DNA from: Streptomyces sp. CB03234
Lineage (GTDB): Bacteria; Actinomycetota; Actinomycetes; Streptomycetales; Streptomycetaceae
NCBI RefSeq assembly: GCF_001905885.1
Contig: NZ_LIYH01000005.1
Coordinates: 186,001-250,000, forward strand
Direction: 5' to 3'
DNA length: 64,000 nucleotides
Shown: positions 33,473-43,124 of the stretch, in pieces
How positions within the stretch are numbered: position 1 is the first letter of the stretch
Layout of the letters: every line of letters starts with the position of its first letter
Notes under the pieces: generated by a model
Databases searched by the model: none
The model's input: only the letters and a program-made list of their open reading frames with translations
What the model was told of the DNA's origin: nothing
Program-made: the position numbers and the translations under genes

Positions 33473-34603
33473 GTGAAGATCCGGGTGGAGCGCGATGTAC
33501 TCGCGGAGGCGGTGGCCTGGGTGGCCCGCAGCCTCCCGGCCCGTCCGCCGGCGCCCGTACTCGCGGGCCTTCTGCTGAAGGCCGAGGACGGCGCGCTCAG
33601 CTTCTCCAGCTTCGACTACGAGGTTTCCGCGCGGGTCTCGGTCGAGGCCGAGGTGGAGGAGGACGGCACCGTCCTCGTCTCCGGCCGCCTCCTCGCCGAC
33701 ATCTGCCGCGCCCTCCCCAACCGCCCGGTGGAGATTTCCACAGACGGTGTACGGGCGACCGTGGTCTGCGGCTCGTCCCGCTTCACCCTCCACACCATGC
33801 CGGTGGAGGAGTACCCCGCGCTTCCGGAGATGCCGACCGCGACCGGCACCGTCCCCGGTGAGGTCTTCGCCTCCGCCGCCGCCCAGGTCGCCATCGCGGC
33901 CGGCCGGGACGACACGCTGCCCGTCCTCACCGGCGTACGCATCGAGATCGAGGGCGACACGGTCACGCTGGCGTCGACCGACCGCTACCGCTTCGCGGTC
34001 CGTGAGTTCCTGTGGAAGCCGGAGTCCCCGGACGCCTCCGCCGTCGCCCTGGTGCCCGCCAAGACGCTGCTGGACACCGCCAAGGCGCTGACGAGCGGCG
34101 ACACGGTCACGCTGGCGCTGTCGGGCTCCGGCAAGGGCGAGGGCCTGATCGGCTTCGAGGGCGCGGGCCGGCGCACCACCACCCGCCTCCTCGAGGGCGA
34201 CCTCCCGAAGTACCGCACGCTCTTCCCCACCGAGTTCAACTCGGTCGCGGTGATCGAGACGGCGCCGTTCGTCGAGGCCGTGAAGCGTGTGGCCCTGGTG
34301 GCCGAGCGCAACACGCCGGTCCGGCTGAGCTTCGAGCAGGGTGTGCTCATCCTGGAGGCCGGTTCCAGCGACGACGCACAGGCTGTGGAGCGCGTCGACG
34401 CGCACCTGGAGGGCGACGACATCTCGATCGCCTTCAACCCGACCTTCCTGCTGGACGGCCTGAGCGCGATCGACTCCCCGGTCGCCCAGCTGTCCTTCAC
34501 CACCTCCACCAAGCCCGCGCTGCTGAGCGGCAAGCCGGCCGTGGACGCGGAGGCGGACGAGGCGTACAAGTACCTGATCATGCCGGTGCGGCTGAGCGGC
34601 TGA
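33473..34603 (+). CDS. dnaN: DNA polymerase III beta sliding clamp
   Basis: A 376-residue ring clamp that tethers polymerase III. Three repeated clamp domains are evident, beginning 'KIRVERDVLAEAVAWVARSLPARPPAPVLAG' and ending with the conserved 'YKYLIMPVRLSG'. The start GTG 33473 has AGGAGG upstream. Length equals that of S. coelicolor DnaN. It directly follows oriC. Confidence 0.97.
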   Translation: MKIRVERDVLAEAVAWVARSLPARPPAPVLAGLLLKAEDGALSFSSFDYEVSARVSVEAEVEEDGTVLVSGRLLADICRALPNRPVEISTDGVRATVVCGSSRFTLHTMPVEEYPALPEMPTATGTVPGEVFASAAAQVAIAAGRDDTLPVLTGVRIEIEGDTVTLASTDRYRFAVREFLWKPESPDASAVALVPAKTLLDTAKALTSGDTVTLALSGSGKGEGLIGFEGAGRRTTTRLLEGDLPKYRTLFPTEFNSVAVIETAPFVEAVKRVALVAERNTPVRLSFEQGVLILEAGSSDDAQAVERVDAHLEGDDISIAFNPTFLLDGLSAIDSPVAQLSFTTSTKPALLSGKPAVDAEADEAYKYLIMPVRLSG

Positions 34604-34676
34604 CCCCGCCGCCGGGGGCGGTGCGCCTGAGTGGCTGACCACGCGCCCGATGAGCGCCTGACCCCACAGGTGTGCG

Positions 34677-34706
34677 CCCGCGTCCGGGCGTAGGCTCGGA
34701 CGCGGG
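34677..34706 (+). terminator. Hairpin between dnaN and gnd
   Basis: Perfect 10-bp stem CCCGCGTCCG/CGGACGCGGG, 10-nt loop, 38 nt before the gnd start. It may terminate dnaN transcripts or act on gnd expression. Confidence 0.5.
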
Positions 34707-34743
34707 TACGAACTCTCCGCACACAACGATTGAGGAATCTCTG

Positions 34744-35622
34744 ATGGAGCTCGGTCTCGTCGGTCTCGGCAAGATGGGCGGCAACATGCGCGAGCGCATC
34801 CGCCGCGCGGGTCACACCGTCATCGGATACGACCGCAACCCGGACCTCGCCGATGTCCACAGCCTCGAGGAGCTTGTGGGCAAGCTCAAGGGCCCGCGCG
34901 TGGTGTGGGTCATGGTCCCGGCCGGTGCCGCGACCCAGTCCACGATCGACGAGCTGGCCGAGCTGCTCTCCCCCGGTGACGTCGTCGTCGACGGCGGGAA
35001 CTCGCGCTGGACCGACGACGAGAAGCACGCCGCCGAGCTGGCCGGGAAGGGCATCGGCTTCGTCGACTGCGGCGTCTCGGGCGGCGTGTGGGGCCTGGAG
35101 AACGGCTACGCGCTGATGTACGGCGGCGACGCCGAGAACGTGGCGAAGGTCCAGCCGATCTTCGACGCTCTGAAGCCCGAGGGCGAGTTCGGCTCCGTCC
35201 ACGCGGGCAAGGTCGGCGCGGGCCACTTCGCGAAGATGGTCCACAACGGCATCGAGTACGCCATGATGCAGGCGTACGCCGAGGGCTGGGAGCTGCTGGA
35301 GAAGGTCGACTCCGTCACCGACGTACGCGAGGTCTTCCGCTCCTGGCAGGAGGGCACGGTCATCCGTTCCTGGCTGCTCGACCTGGCGGTCAACGCGCTG
35401 GACGAGGACGAGCACCTGGACGGGCTGCGCGGTTACGCACAGGACTCCGGCGAGGGCCGGTGGACCGTGGAGGCCGCCATCGACAACGCGGTCCCGCTCC
35501 CGGCGATCACCGCGTCGCTGTTCGCGCGGTTCGCGTCCCGGCAGGACGACTCGCCGCAGATGAAGATGATCGCCGCGCTGCGCAACCAGTTCGGCGGCCA
35601 CGCGGTCGAGTCCAAGAAGTAG
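34744..35622 (+). CDS. gnd: 6-phosphogluconate dehydrogenase, decarboxylating (short form)
   Basis: A 292-residue enzyme of the short 6PGDH class (usually NAD-preferring), which makes ribulose 5-phosphate in the pentose-phosphate route. Rossmann motif 'LGLVGLGKMGGNMRERI' (residues 3-19), 'DGGNSRWTDD' and the catalytic 'AGHFAKMVHNGIEYAMMQAYAEG' block, read as segments, are intact. ATG 34744 after GAGGAATC is the start. Its place between dnaN and recF is usual in Streptomyces. Confidence 0.95.
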   Translation: MELGLVGLGKMGGNMRERIRRAGHTVIGYDRNPDLADVHSLEELVGKLKGPRVVWVMVPAGAATQSTIDELAELLSPGDVVVDGGNSRWTDDEKHAAELAGKGIGFVDCGVSGGVWGLENGYALMYGGDAENVAKVQPIFDALKPEGEFGSVHAGKVGAGHFAKMVHNGIEYAMMQAYAEGWELLEKVDSVTDVREVFRSWQEGTVIRSWLLDLAVNALDEDEHLDGLRGYAQDSGEGRWTVEAAIDNAVPLPAITASLFARFASRQDDSPQMKMIAALRNQFGGHAVESKK

Positions 35623-35680
35623 ATCCACAGGCTGTGCACCCGGCGGTGCACGGCATGCCGGGGGAAGGTCGGCGCACACC

Positions 35681-36799
35681 ATGCACGTCACGCATCTGTC
35701 GCTGGCCGACTTCCGCTCGTACGCCCGGGTCGAGGTCCCTCTTGATCCGGGCGTCAGCGTCTTCGTGGGCGCCAACGGGCAGGGCAAGACCAACCTGGTC
35801 GAGGCGGTCGGGTACCTGGCGACGCTCGGCAGCCACCGGGTGTCGTCCGACGCGCCCCTGGTGCGGATGGGCGCCGAGCGGGCGATCATCCGGGCGGCGG
35901 TACGGCAGGGCGAGCGGTCTCAGCTGGTCGAGCTGGAACTCAACCCGGGCCGGGCGAACCGGGCCCGTATCAACAGGTCGTCCCAGGTCAAGCCGCGTGA
36001 TGTGCTCGGCATCGTCCGGACGGTGCTGTTCGCACCGGAGGACATGGCGCTGGTGAAGGGCGACCCGGGGGAGCGGCGGCGCTTCCTCGACGAGCTGATC
36101 ACGGCGCGCTCCCCGCGCATGGCGGGCGTGCGGTCCGACTACGAGCGGGTGCTGCGTCAGCGCAACACGCTGCTGAAGTCGGCGGCCATGGCGCGGCGGC
36201 ACGGCGGCCGTTCCATGGACCTGTCCACGCTGGACGTGTGGGACCAGCACCTCGCGCGGGCCGGCGCGGAGCTGCTGGCGCAGCGCCTCGACCTGGTCGC
36301 GACGCTCCAGCCGCTGGCGGACAAGGCGTACGAGCAGCTGGCGCCGGGCGGCGGGCCGGTGGCGCTGGAGTACAAGGGCGCCGTGTCCGGGGCGCACGGG
36401 CGGGAGGCCCTGTACGAGGGGCTGCTCGGCGCGCTGGCGGAAGTGCGCAAGCAGGAGATCGAGCGGGGCGTCACGCTGGTGGGCCCGCACCGGGACGACC
36501 TGGTGCTCAAGCTGGGCGAGCTGCCCGCGAAGGGGTACGCCAGCCATGGCGAGTCCTGGTCGTACGCGCTGGCGCTGCGGCTGGCCTCGTACGACCTGCT
36601 GCGGGGCGAGGGCAACGAGCCGGTGCTCGTGCTCGACGACGTCTTCGCGGAGCTGGACGCGCGGCGCCGCGAGCGGCTGGCGGAGCTGGTGGCGCCGGGC
36701 GAGCAGGTGCTGGTGACGGCGGCGGTCGACGACGACGTGCCGGCGGTGCTGGCGGGGGCCCGGTACGAGGTGTCGGAGGGGTCGGTGGAGCGGCTGTGA
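35681..36799 (+). CDS. recF: DNA replication and repair protein RecF
   Basis: A 372-residue SMC-like ATPase of the RecFOR gap-repair pathway. Walker A 'GANGQGKTNLVEAVGYL' at about 27-43, signature region 'PSWSYALALRLASYDLLRG' (here SWSYALALRL) and Walker B 'EPVLVLDDVFAELDARRRERL'. It starts at ATG 35681. The stop overlaps the start of dciA (GTGA), so expression is coupled. Confidence 0.96.
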   Translation: MHVTHLSLADFRSYARVEVPLDPGVSVFVGANGQGKTNLVEAVGYLATLGSHRVSSDAPLVRMGAERAIIRAAVRQGERSQLVELELNPGRANRARINRSSQVKPRDVLGIVRTVLFAPEDMALVKGDPGERRRFLDELITARSPRMAGVRSDYERVLRQRNTLLKSAAMARRHGGRSMDLSTLDVWDQHLARAGAELLAQRLDLVATLQPLADKAYEQLAPGGGPVALEYKGAVSGAHGREALYEGLLGALAEVRKQEIERGVTLVGPHRDDLVLKLGELPAKGYASHGESWSYALALRLASYDLLRGEGNEPVLVLDDVFAELDARRRERLAELVAPGEQVLVTAAVDDDVPAVLAGARYEVSEGSVERL

Positions 36800-37368
36800 C
36801 GACTGATCCCCTGCCGGAGCCGTCGCTTCCCTCGGTTCCCTCGGTTCCCTCGGTTCCCGAACCGTCCGGTGTCGATCTGGCGCGGGTCGCGCTGCGCGCC
36901 GCCAAGGAGCAGGCCAAGGCGCGGGGCGCGGCGGCGCAGCAGAAGAAGCAGGCCCGGCGGGGCGGCGGGCTGCGGTCCGGTGCCCGCGCGGACGGGCGCG
37001 ATCCGCTGCCGCTGGGCGCCGCGATCAACCGGCTGATCACCGAGCGCGGGTGGGAGACCCCGGCGGCGGTCGGCGGCGTGATGGGGCGGTGGCCGCAGAT
37101 CGTGGGCGAGGACCTGGCGAAGCACTGCGTACCGCTGCGGTACGACGAGGACCCGGAGGAACGGGTGCTCACGGTGCAGTGCGACTCCACCGCGTGGGCC
37201 ACGCAGCTGCGGCTGCTGGCGCCGCGGCTGGTGGCCCGGCTGAACGAGGACCTGGGCCAGGGCACGGTCCGGGTCATCAAGGTGCTGGGCCCGGGCGGCC
37301 CCCGGCGCGGCTACGGCGGCCCCCTGCGGGCGCCGGGCAGCACGGGGCCGGGCGACACGTACGGCTGA
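36796..37368 (+). CDS. dciA: DciA-family helicase-loading protein (DUF721)
   Basis: A 190-residue protein. DciA loads or regulates the replicative helicase DnaB in bacteria lacking DnaC. The DUF721 domain starts at 'PLPLGAAINRLITERGWETPAAVGGVMGRWPQIVGEDLAKH' and ends at 'RLNEDLGQGTVRVIKVLGP'. A disordered N-terminus contains three SVP repeats coded by a 9-bp tandem repeat (36835-36860). The GTG start overlaps the recF stop. Confidence 0.9.
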   Translation: MTTDPLPEPSLPSVPSVPSVPEPSGVDLARVALRAAKEQAKARGAAAQQKKQARRGGGLRSGARADGRDPLPLGAAINRLITERGWETPAAVGGVMGRWPQIVGEDLAKHCVPLRYDEDPEERVLTVQCDSTAWATQLRLLAPRLVARLNEDLGQGTVRVIKVLGPGGPRRGYGGPLRAPGSTGPGDTYG

Positions 37369-38322
37369 CGGTGACGGTTGCCGGCCGCGGCACCGGGGCC
37401 GCCGGGGCTTTGTCCGCAGCGCGGCGCTGCCGCCTGGGCCCTGGGCCGGTGGGCAGGACGGTGCGCGTCGGCCGCGCGGCGCGTAGGCGCGTCGGTGGTC
37501 CGGTCGGCGTGGGCCGTTCCCGAAACCGGGCTGTGCCCCGGGGCCCCGGCGCTGCCGCGCGGTGATGCGCCGACGTCTCGGCGCACAGGCGGAACGGGTC
37601 CTGCGCCGCCCCGGCCCTCGTCGTTGGCGGTCCGGTCGGCGCGGGCCCGGTTGGCGGGGACCTCCACCGCCCCCGGCGCGGTGATGCGGGGGTTCGCCCC
37701 CGGCTTCGTGTCCCACCCGCTGCGCAGTCGGCGACCCCGGGGCCCGCGCGCGTCGGCAGGCGCTGGAACCGGGGCCGGCCCCCGTACCCCTGCGGGACCC
37801 CGCGTGGTGAGGGAGGGCTGGAACCGGGGCTGCGCCCGTGCCCCGCGGGCTGGGTGAGCCGTTGCGCCGGAGCGCGTACGGACGGTGGCCGAACCGGCCC
37901 CCCGCCCCCGCCCGGCGCGGTCGGCCCCGTCGCCGCGGCGGGCCCGCGACGCGCTCGGAGCGTTGCTCGTACCGCGGAGCTTTCCCGGGGGCCGCATGCC
38001 CGGGCGGATGGCCGCGGGGCCCCTGTGCGGACGCGGAGCCGGGGGCGGGAGTGAGGTGGTCGTCACCGTTGCTGGAGGTTGACAGGCCAAAGCGCTGAGT
38101 GGCGGCGTGAGGCTCCTGTAGCCCCGTCCCGGATATGGGGAGTCGGCAGGCGCCGGTTCAGGGCGGCACATGCGGACTCAGGCACCGGCAAGCCCCCATT
38201 AATGTCAGTGCTACCGGTAGACTGGTAGGTAATCCCGCCCACTGCGGAACATGTCGAACGACGCAGCCGCTCCCGCATGCCCGGAGAGACGGCTTGTGCT
38301 GTGCCAGAAAGGGCGCTTCGTG
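37369..38322. other. Long GC-rich gap between dciA and gyrB
   Basis: A 954-nt stretch without a credible gene. Frames here are low-complexity Arg/Pro/Gly/Ala and have no ribosome binding sites. The GC content is extreme up to about 38180; then an AT-richer patch near 38196-38232 (CATTAATG, TAGACT, GGTAGGTAAT) probably holds the gyrB promoter. Words such as GTCCGGTCGGCG recur (37499 and 37632 areas). Confidence 0.6.
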
Positions 38323-40368
38323 GCCGATTCCGGCAACCCCAACGAGAACATTCCGTCCACTGCTGCCGGCGAGAACGGCGAGGTCACCTCGTCGTACGAC
38401 GCCAGCGCGATCACCGTCCTCGAGGGTCTGGACGCGGTCCGCAAGCGGCCCGGCATGTACATCGGCTCGACCGGTGAGCGTGGACTCCACCACCTGGTGC
38501 AAGAGGTCGTCGACAACTCCGTCGACGAGGCCATGGCCGGGCACGCGGACACCATCGACGTGACCATCCTCGCGGACGGTGGCGTCAAGGTCGTGGACAA
38601 CGGGCGAGGCATCCCCGTGGACCTCCACCCCGTCGAGAAGAAGCCGGCCGTCGAGGTCGTGCTCACCGTCCTGCACGCCGGCGGCAAGTTCGGCGGCGGC
38701 GGTTACTCCGTCTCCGGCGGTCTGCACGGCGTCGGTGTGTCCGTCGTCAACGCGCTGTCCACCAAGCTGTCGGTCGAGATCAATCGCGACGGGTACCGCT
38801 GGACCCAGGAGTACAAGCAGGGCGTGCCCACCGCCCCGCTCGCCAAGAACGAGGCCGTCGAGACGTCCGGTACGACGGTGACGTTCTGGGCGGACCCGGA
38901 CGTCTTTGAAACGACCGAGTACTCCTTCGAGACGCTCTCGCGCCGCTTCCAGGAGATGGCCTTCCTCAACAAGGGCCTGCGCATCTCGCTGACCGACGAG
39001 CGCGAGTCGGCCAAGGCGACCATGAACGCCGACGACCCCGACGCCGCCGAGACGGCCGAGGAGGCGCCGGCGCGGACCGTCTCGTACCACTACGAAGGCG
39101 GCATCGTCGACTTCGTCAAGTACCTCAACTCGCGCAAGGGCGAGCTCATCCACCCCACGGTCATCTCGGTCGAGGCCGAGGACAAGGAGCGGATGCTCTC
39201 GGTCGAGATCGCGATGCAGTGGAACTCGCAGTACACGGAGGGCGTGTACTCCTTCGCGAACACGATCCACACCCATGAGGGCGGTACGCACGAAGAGGGC
39301 TTCCGCGCCGCGCTGACGGGCCTCGTCAACCGGTACGCGCGCGACAAGAAGCTGCTGCGCGAGAAGGACGACAACCTCACGGGTGAGGACATCCGCGAGG
39401 GTCTGACGGCGATCATCTCCATCAAGCTCGGCGAGCCCCAGTTCGAGGGCCAGACCAAGACCAAGCTGGGCAACACGGAGGCCAAGACCTTCGTGCAGAA
39501 GGTCGTGCACGAGCACCTCAACGACTGGTTCGACCGCAACCCCAACGAGGCCGCGGACATCGTCCGCAAGTCCATCCAGGCCGCCACGGCCCGCGTGGCC
39601 GCCCGTAAGGCGCGGGACCTGACCCGCCGCAAGGGGCTGCTGGAGTCGGCGTCCCTGCCGGGCAAGCTGTCCGACTGCCAGTCGAACGACCCGTCCAAGT
39701 GCGAGATCTTCATCGTCGAGGGTGACTCCGCCGGTGGCTCCGCCAAGTCCGGCCGGAACCCCGAGTTCCAGGCCATCCTGCCCATCCGGGGCAAGATCCT
39801 GAACGTCGAGAAGGCGCGGATCGACAAGATCCTCCAGAACACCGAGGTCCAGGCGCTGATCTCCGCCTTCGGCACCGGTGTGCACGAGGACTTCGACATC
39901 GAGAAGCTCCGCTATCACAAGATCATCCTGATGGCGGACGCCGACGTCGACGGCCAGCACATCAACACCCTGCTGCTGACCTTCCTCTTCCGCTTCATGC
40001 GGCCGCTGGTCGAGGCCGGGCACGTCTACCTGTCCCGCCCGCCGCTGTACAAGATCAAGTGGGGCCGGGACGACTTCGAGTACGCGTACTCGGACCGCGA
40101 GCGCGACGCGCTCGTCGAGCTCGGCAAGCAGAACGGCAAGCGCATCCGCGAGGACTCCATCCAGCGCTTCAAGGGTCTGGGCGAGATGAACGCCGAGGAG
40201 CTGCGCATCACCACCATGGACCAGGACCACCGGGTGCTCGGCCAGGTCACGCTGGACGACGCGGCCCAGGCCGACGACCTGTTCTCCGTGCTGATGGGTG
40301 AGGACGTGGAGGCGCGGCGCTCGTTCATCCAGCGCAACGCCAAGGACGTCCGCTTCCTCGACATCTGA
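38323..40368 (+). CDS. gyrB: DNA gyrase subunit B
   Basis: A 681-residue ATPase subunit of gyrase. GHKL ATP site 'VVDNSVDEAMAGH' and 'GRGIPVD', 'GGLHGVGVSVVNALS', the Toprim motif 'EGDSAGGSAKSGRN' and 'ADADVDGQHI', and the C-terminal 'QRFKGLGEMNAEEL'. GTG 38323 (MADSGNPNENIPS) after GAAAGGG is chosen, as in other Streptomyces; ATG 38251 would add 24 unrelated residues. gyrA follows after 41 nt. Confidence 0.96.
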   Translation, partial: ADSGNPNENIPSTAAGENGEVTSSYDASAITVLEGLDAVRKRPGMYIGSTGERGLHHLVQEVVDNSVDEAMAGHADTIDVTILADGGVKVVDNGRGIPVDLHPVEKKPAVEVVLTVLHAGGKFGGGGYSVSGGLHGVGVSVVNALSTKLSVEINRDGYRWTQEYKQGVPTAPLAKNEAVETSGTTVTFWADPDVFETTEYSFETLSRRFQEMAFLNKGLRISLTDERESAKATMNADDPDAAETAEEAPARTVSYHYEGGIVDFVKYLNSRKGELIHPTVISVEAEDKERMLSVEIAMQWNSQYTEGVYSFANTIHTHEGGTHEEGFRAALTGLVNRYARDKKLLREKDDNLTGEDIREGLTAIISIKLGEPQFEGQTKTKLGNTEAKTFVQKVVHEHLNDWFDRNPNEAADIVRKSIQAATARVAARKARDLTRRKGLLESASLPGKLSDCQSNDPSKCEIFIVEGDSAGGSAKSGRNPEFQAILPIRGKILNVEKARIDKILQNTEVQALISAFGTGVHEDFDIEKLRYHKIILMADADVDGQHINTLLLTFLFRFMRPLVEAGHVYLSRPPLYKIKWGRDDFEYAYSDRERDALVELGKQNGKRIREDSIQRFKGLGEMNAEELRITTMDQDHRVLGQVTLDDAAQADDLFSVLMGEDVEARRSFIQRNAKDVRFLDI

Positions 40369-40409
40369 GTCGGTCTCAGCTGACCGTACGAAAGGACTGA
40401 AGACCAGCA

Positions 40410-43121
40410 ATGGCCGACGAGAACACCCCTGACACCCCTGACACTCCCGACACCCCTGTCTCCCCCGTCGCCGTCACGCCGGAGGAGGAGCCCGCCGTCC
40501 CCGGTGTGGGCCTCCGGGTCGAGCCCGTCGGGCTCGAGACCGAGATGCAGCGCTCGTACCTGGACTACGCGATGTCCGTCATCGTGTCGCGTGCGCTGCC
40601 CGACGTACGGGACGGCCTCAAGCCCGTCCACCGCCGTGTGCTGTACGCGATGTACGACGGCGGCTACCGGCCCGAGAAGGGCTTCTACAAGTGCGCCCGC
40701 GTCGTCGGTGACGTCATGGGTACGTACCACCCGCACGGCGACACCTCGATCTACGACGCCCTGGTCCGCCTGGCCCAGCCGTGGTCGATGCGCATGCCGC
40801 TGGTGGACTCCAACGGCAACTTCGGTTCCCCGGGCAACGACCCGGCCGCCGCCATGCGGTACACCGAGTGCAAGATGGCGCCGCTGTCGATGGAGATGCT
40901 CCGGGACATCGACGAGGAGACCGTCGACTTCACGGACAACTACGACGGCCGCAACCAGGAGCCGACGGTCCTGCCGGCGCGCTTCCCGAACCTGCTGGTC
41001 AACGGCAGCGCCGGTATCGCGGTCGGTATGGCGACCAACATCCCGCCGCACAACCTGCGCGAGGTCGCGGCCGGTGCCCAGTGGGCGCTGGAGCACCCCG
41101 AGGCCACGCACGAGGAGCTGCTGGACGCGCTGATCGAGCGGATCAAGGGCCCGGACTTCCCGTCCGGCGCGCTGGTGGTGGGCCGCAAGGGCATCGAGGA
41201 GGCGTACCGCACGGGCCGTGGTTCCATCACGATGCGCGCGGTCGTCGAGGTCGAGGAGATCCAGAACCGCCAGTGCCTGGTGGTCACGGAGCTCCCGTAC
41301 CAGGTCAACCCGGACAACCTGGCCCAGAAGATCGCCGACCTCGTCAAGGACGGCAAGATCGGCGGCATCGCCGACGTCCGTGACGAGACGTCGTCGCGCA
41401 CCGGGCAGCGGCTGGTCATCGTCCTCAAGCGGGACGCGGTCGCCAAGGTCGTCCTCAACAACCTCTACAAGCACACCGACCTCCAGACGAACTTCGGCGC
41501 CAACATGCTGGCGCTCGTCGACGGCGTGCCGCGCACGCTCTCGCTGGACGCGTTCATCCGCCACTGGGTGACGCACCAGATCGAGGTCATCGTCCGGCGT
41601 ACGAAGTTCCGCCTGCGCAAGGCGGAGGAGCGGGCGCACATCCTGCGCGGTCTGCTCAAGGCGCTGGACGCCATCGACGAGGTCATCGCGCTGATCCGGC
41701 GCAGTGACACCGTCGAGGTCGCGCGGGAGGGCCTGATGGGCCTGCTCCAGATCGACGAGATCCAGGCCAACGCCATCCTCGAGATGCAGCTGCGCCGCCT
41801 CGCCGCCCTGGAGCGCCAGAAGATCGTCGCCGAGCACGACGAGCTCCAGGCCAAGATCAACGAGTACAACGGGATCCTGGCCTCCGAGTCCCGTCAGCGC
41901 CAGATCGTCAGCGAGGAGCTGGCCGCGCTCGTCGACAAGTTCGGCGACGACCGCCGCTCCAAGCTGGTGCCCTTCGACGGCGACATGTCCATGGAGGACC
42001 TGATCGCCGAGGAGGACATCGTCGTCACGATCACCCGTGGCGGCTATGTGAAGCGTACGAAGACCGTCGACTACCGCTCGCAGAAGCGCGGCGGCAAGGG
42101 CGTGCGCGGGACGAAGCTGAAGGAAGACGACATCGTCGACCACTTCTTCGTGTCGACGACACACCACTGGCTGCTGTTCTTCACCAACAAGGGCCGGGTC
42201 TACCGGGCCAAGGCGTACGAGCTCCCCGACGCCGGCCGGGACGCGCGCGGCCAGCACGTCGCCAACCTGCTGGCCTTCCAGCCGGACGAGAAGATCGCCG
42301 AGATCCTGGCGATCCGCGACTACGAGGCGGCGCCCTACCTGGTGCTCGCCACCAAGGCCGGCCTGGTGAAGAAGACGTCCCTCAAGGACTACGACTCGCC
42401 TCGCTCGGGCGGTGTCATCGCCATCAACCTCCGCGAGAAGGAGGACGGCAGCGACGACGAGCTGATCGGCGCGGAGCTGGTGTCGGCGGAGGACGATCTG
42501 CTGCTCATCAGCAAGAAGGCGCAGTCGATCAGGTTCACCGCGACGGACGAAGCGCTGCGCCCGATGGGCCGTGCCACCTCCGGGGTCAAGGGCATGAGCT
42601 TCCGCGAGGGAGACGAGCTGCTCTCGATGAATGTGGTCCGGCCGGGTACGTTCGTGTTCACCGCGACGGACGGCGGGTACGCGAAGCGCACCGCCGTCGA
42701 CGAGTACCGCGTCCAGGGTCGTGGCGGCCTCGGCATCAAGGCTGCCAAGATCGTGGAGGACCGCGGCTCGCTCGTCGGCGCGCTGGTGGTCGAGGAAACG
42801 GACGAGATCCTCGCCATCACGCTGTCCGGTGGTGTGATTCGTACGCGAGTCAACGAAGTCAGGGAGACGGGCCGTGACACCATGGGCGTCCAACTGATCA
42901 ATCTGGGCAAGCGCGATGCCGTCGTCGGTATCGCTCGTAACGCCGAGGCCGGTCGCGAGGCCGAAGAGGTCGAAGGGGCCGATGGGATCGACGGGCCCGA
43001 CGACTTCGACGGGACCGCCGGGACCGCGGAGGTCGTGGACACCGAGGCTGCCGCACAGAGCGGCGCCGCGGCCGAGGCAGTCGAGGGCATGGAGCCCTCG
43101 GCCGGGGAGCACGAGGAGTAG
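40410..43121 (+). CDS. gyrA: DNA gyrase subunit A
   Basis: A 903-residue breakage-reunion subunit. The quinolone-determining region reads 'YHPHGDTSIYDALVRLAQPW' (wild-type-like Ser/Asp positions), and the catalytic tyrosine is in 'AAAMRYTECK' (about residue 151). Six C-terminal beta-pinwheel blades follow, with the GyrA-box-like 'KRGGKGVRG'. The first 20 residues hold four DTP-type repeats, and the tail is acidic and Asp/Gly/Ala-rich. ATG 40410 is preceded by GAAAGGACTGAAGACC. Confidence 0.96.
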   Translation: MADENTPDTPDTPDTPVSPVAVTPEEEPAVPGVGLRVEPVGLETEMQRSYLDYAMSVIVSRALPDVRDGLKPVHRRVLYAMYDGGYRPEKGFYKCARVVGDVMGTYHPHGDTSIYDALVRLAQPWSMRMPLVDSNGNFGSPGNDPAAAMRYTECKMAPLSMEMLRDIDEETVDFTDNYDGRNQEPTVLPARFPNLLVNGSAGIAVGMATNIPPHNLREVAAGAQWALEHPEATHEELLDALIERIKGPDFPSGALVVGRKGIEEAYRTGRGSITMRAVVEVEEIQNRQCLVVTELPYQVNPDNLAQKIADLVKDGKIGGIADVRDETSSRTGQRLVIVLKRDAVAKVVLNNLYKHTDLQTNFGANMLALVDGVPRTLSLDAFIRHWVTHQIEVIVRRTKFRLRKAEERAHILRGLLKALDAIDEVIALIRRSDTVEVAREGLMGLLQIDEIQANAILEMQLRRLAALERQKIVAEHDELQAKINEYNGILASESRQRQIVSEELAALVDKFGDDRRSKLVPFDGDMSMEDLIAEEDIVVTITRGGYVKRTKTVDYRSQKRGGKGVRGTKLKEDDIVDHFFVSTTHHWLLFFTNKGRVYRAKAYELPDAGRDARGQHVANLLAFQPDEKIAEILAIRDYEAAPYLVLATKAGLVKKTSLKDYDSPRSGGVIAINLREKEDGSDDELIGAELVSAEDDLLLISKKAQSIRFTATDEALRPMGRATSGVKGMSFREGDELLSMNVVRPGTFVFTATDGGYAKRTAVDEYRVQGRGGLGIKAAKIVEDRGSLVGALVVEETDEILAITLSGGVIRTRVNEVRETGRDTMGVQLINLGKRDAVVGIARNAEAGREAEEVEGADGIDGPDDFDGTAGTAEVVDTEAAAQSGAAAEAVEGMEPSAGEHEE

Positions 43122-43124
43122 AGC

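Noticed and set aside
37378..37857. ORFs in the dciA-gyrB gap
   Set aside because: Arg/Pro/Ala/Gly-rich low-complexity frames on both strands, no start sites, no recognisable similarity.
38196..38232. Definite gyrB promoter boxes in the AT-rich patch
   Set aside because: TAGACT and TAGGTA are plausible -10 boxes, but no -35 box fits at 16-18 bp, so only the general region is noted.
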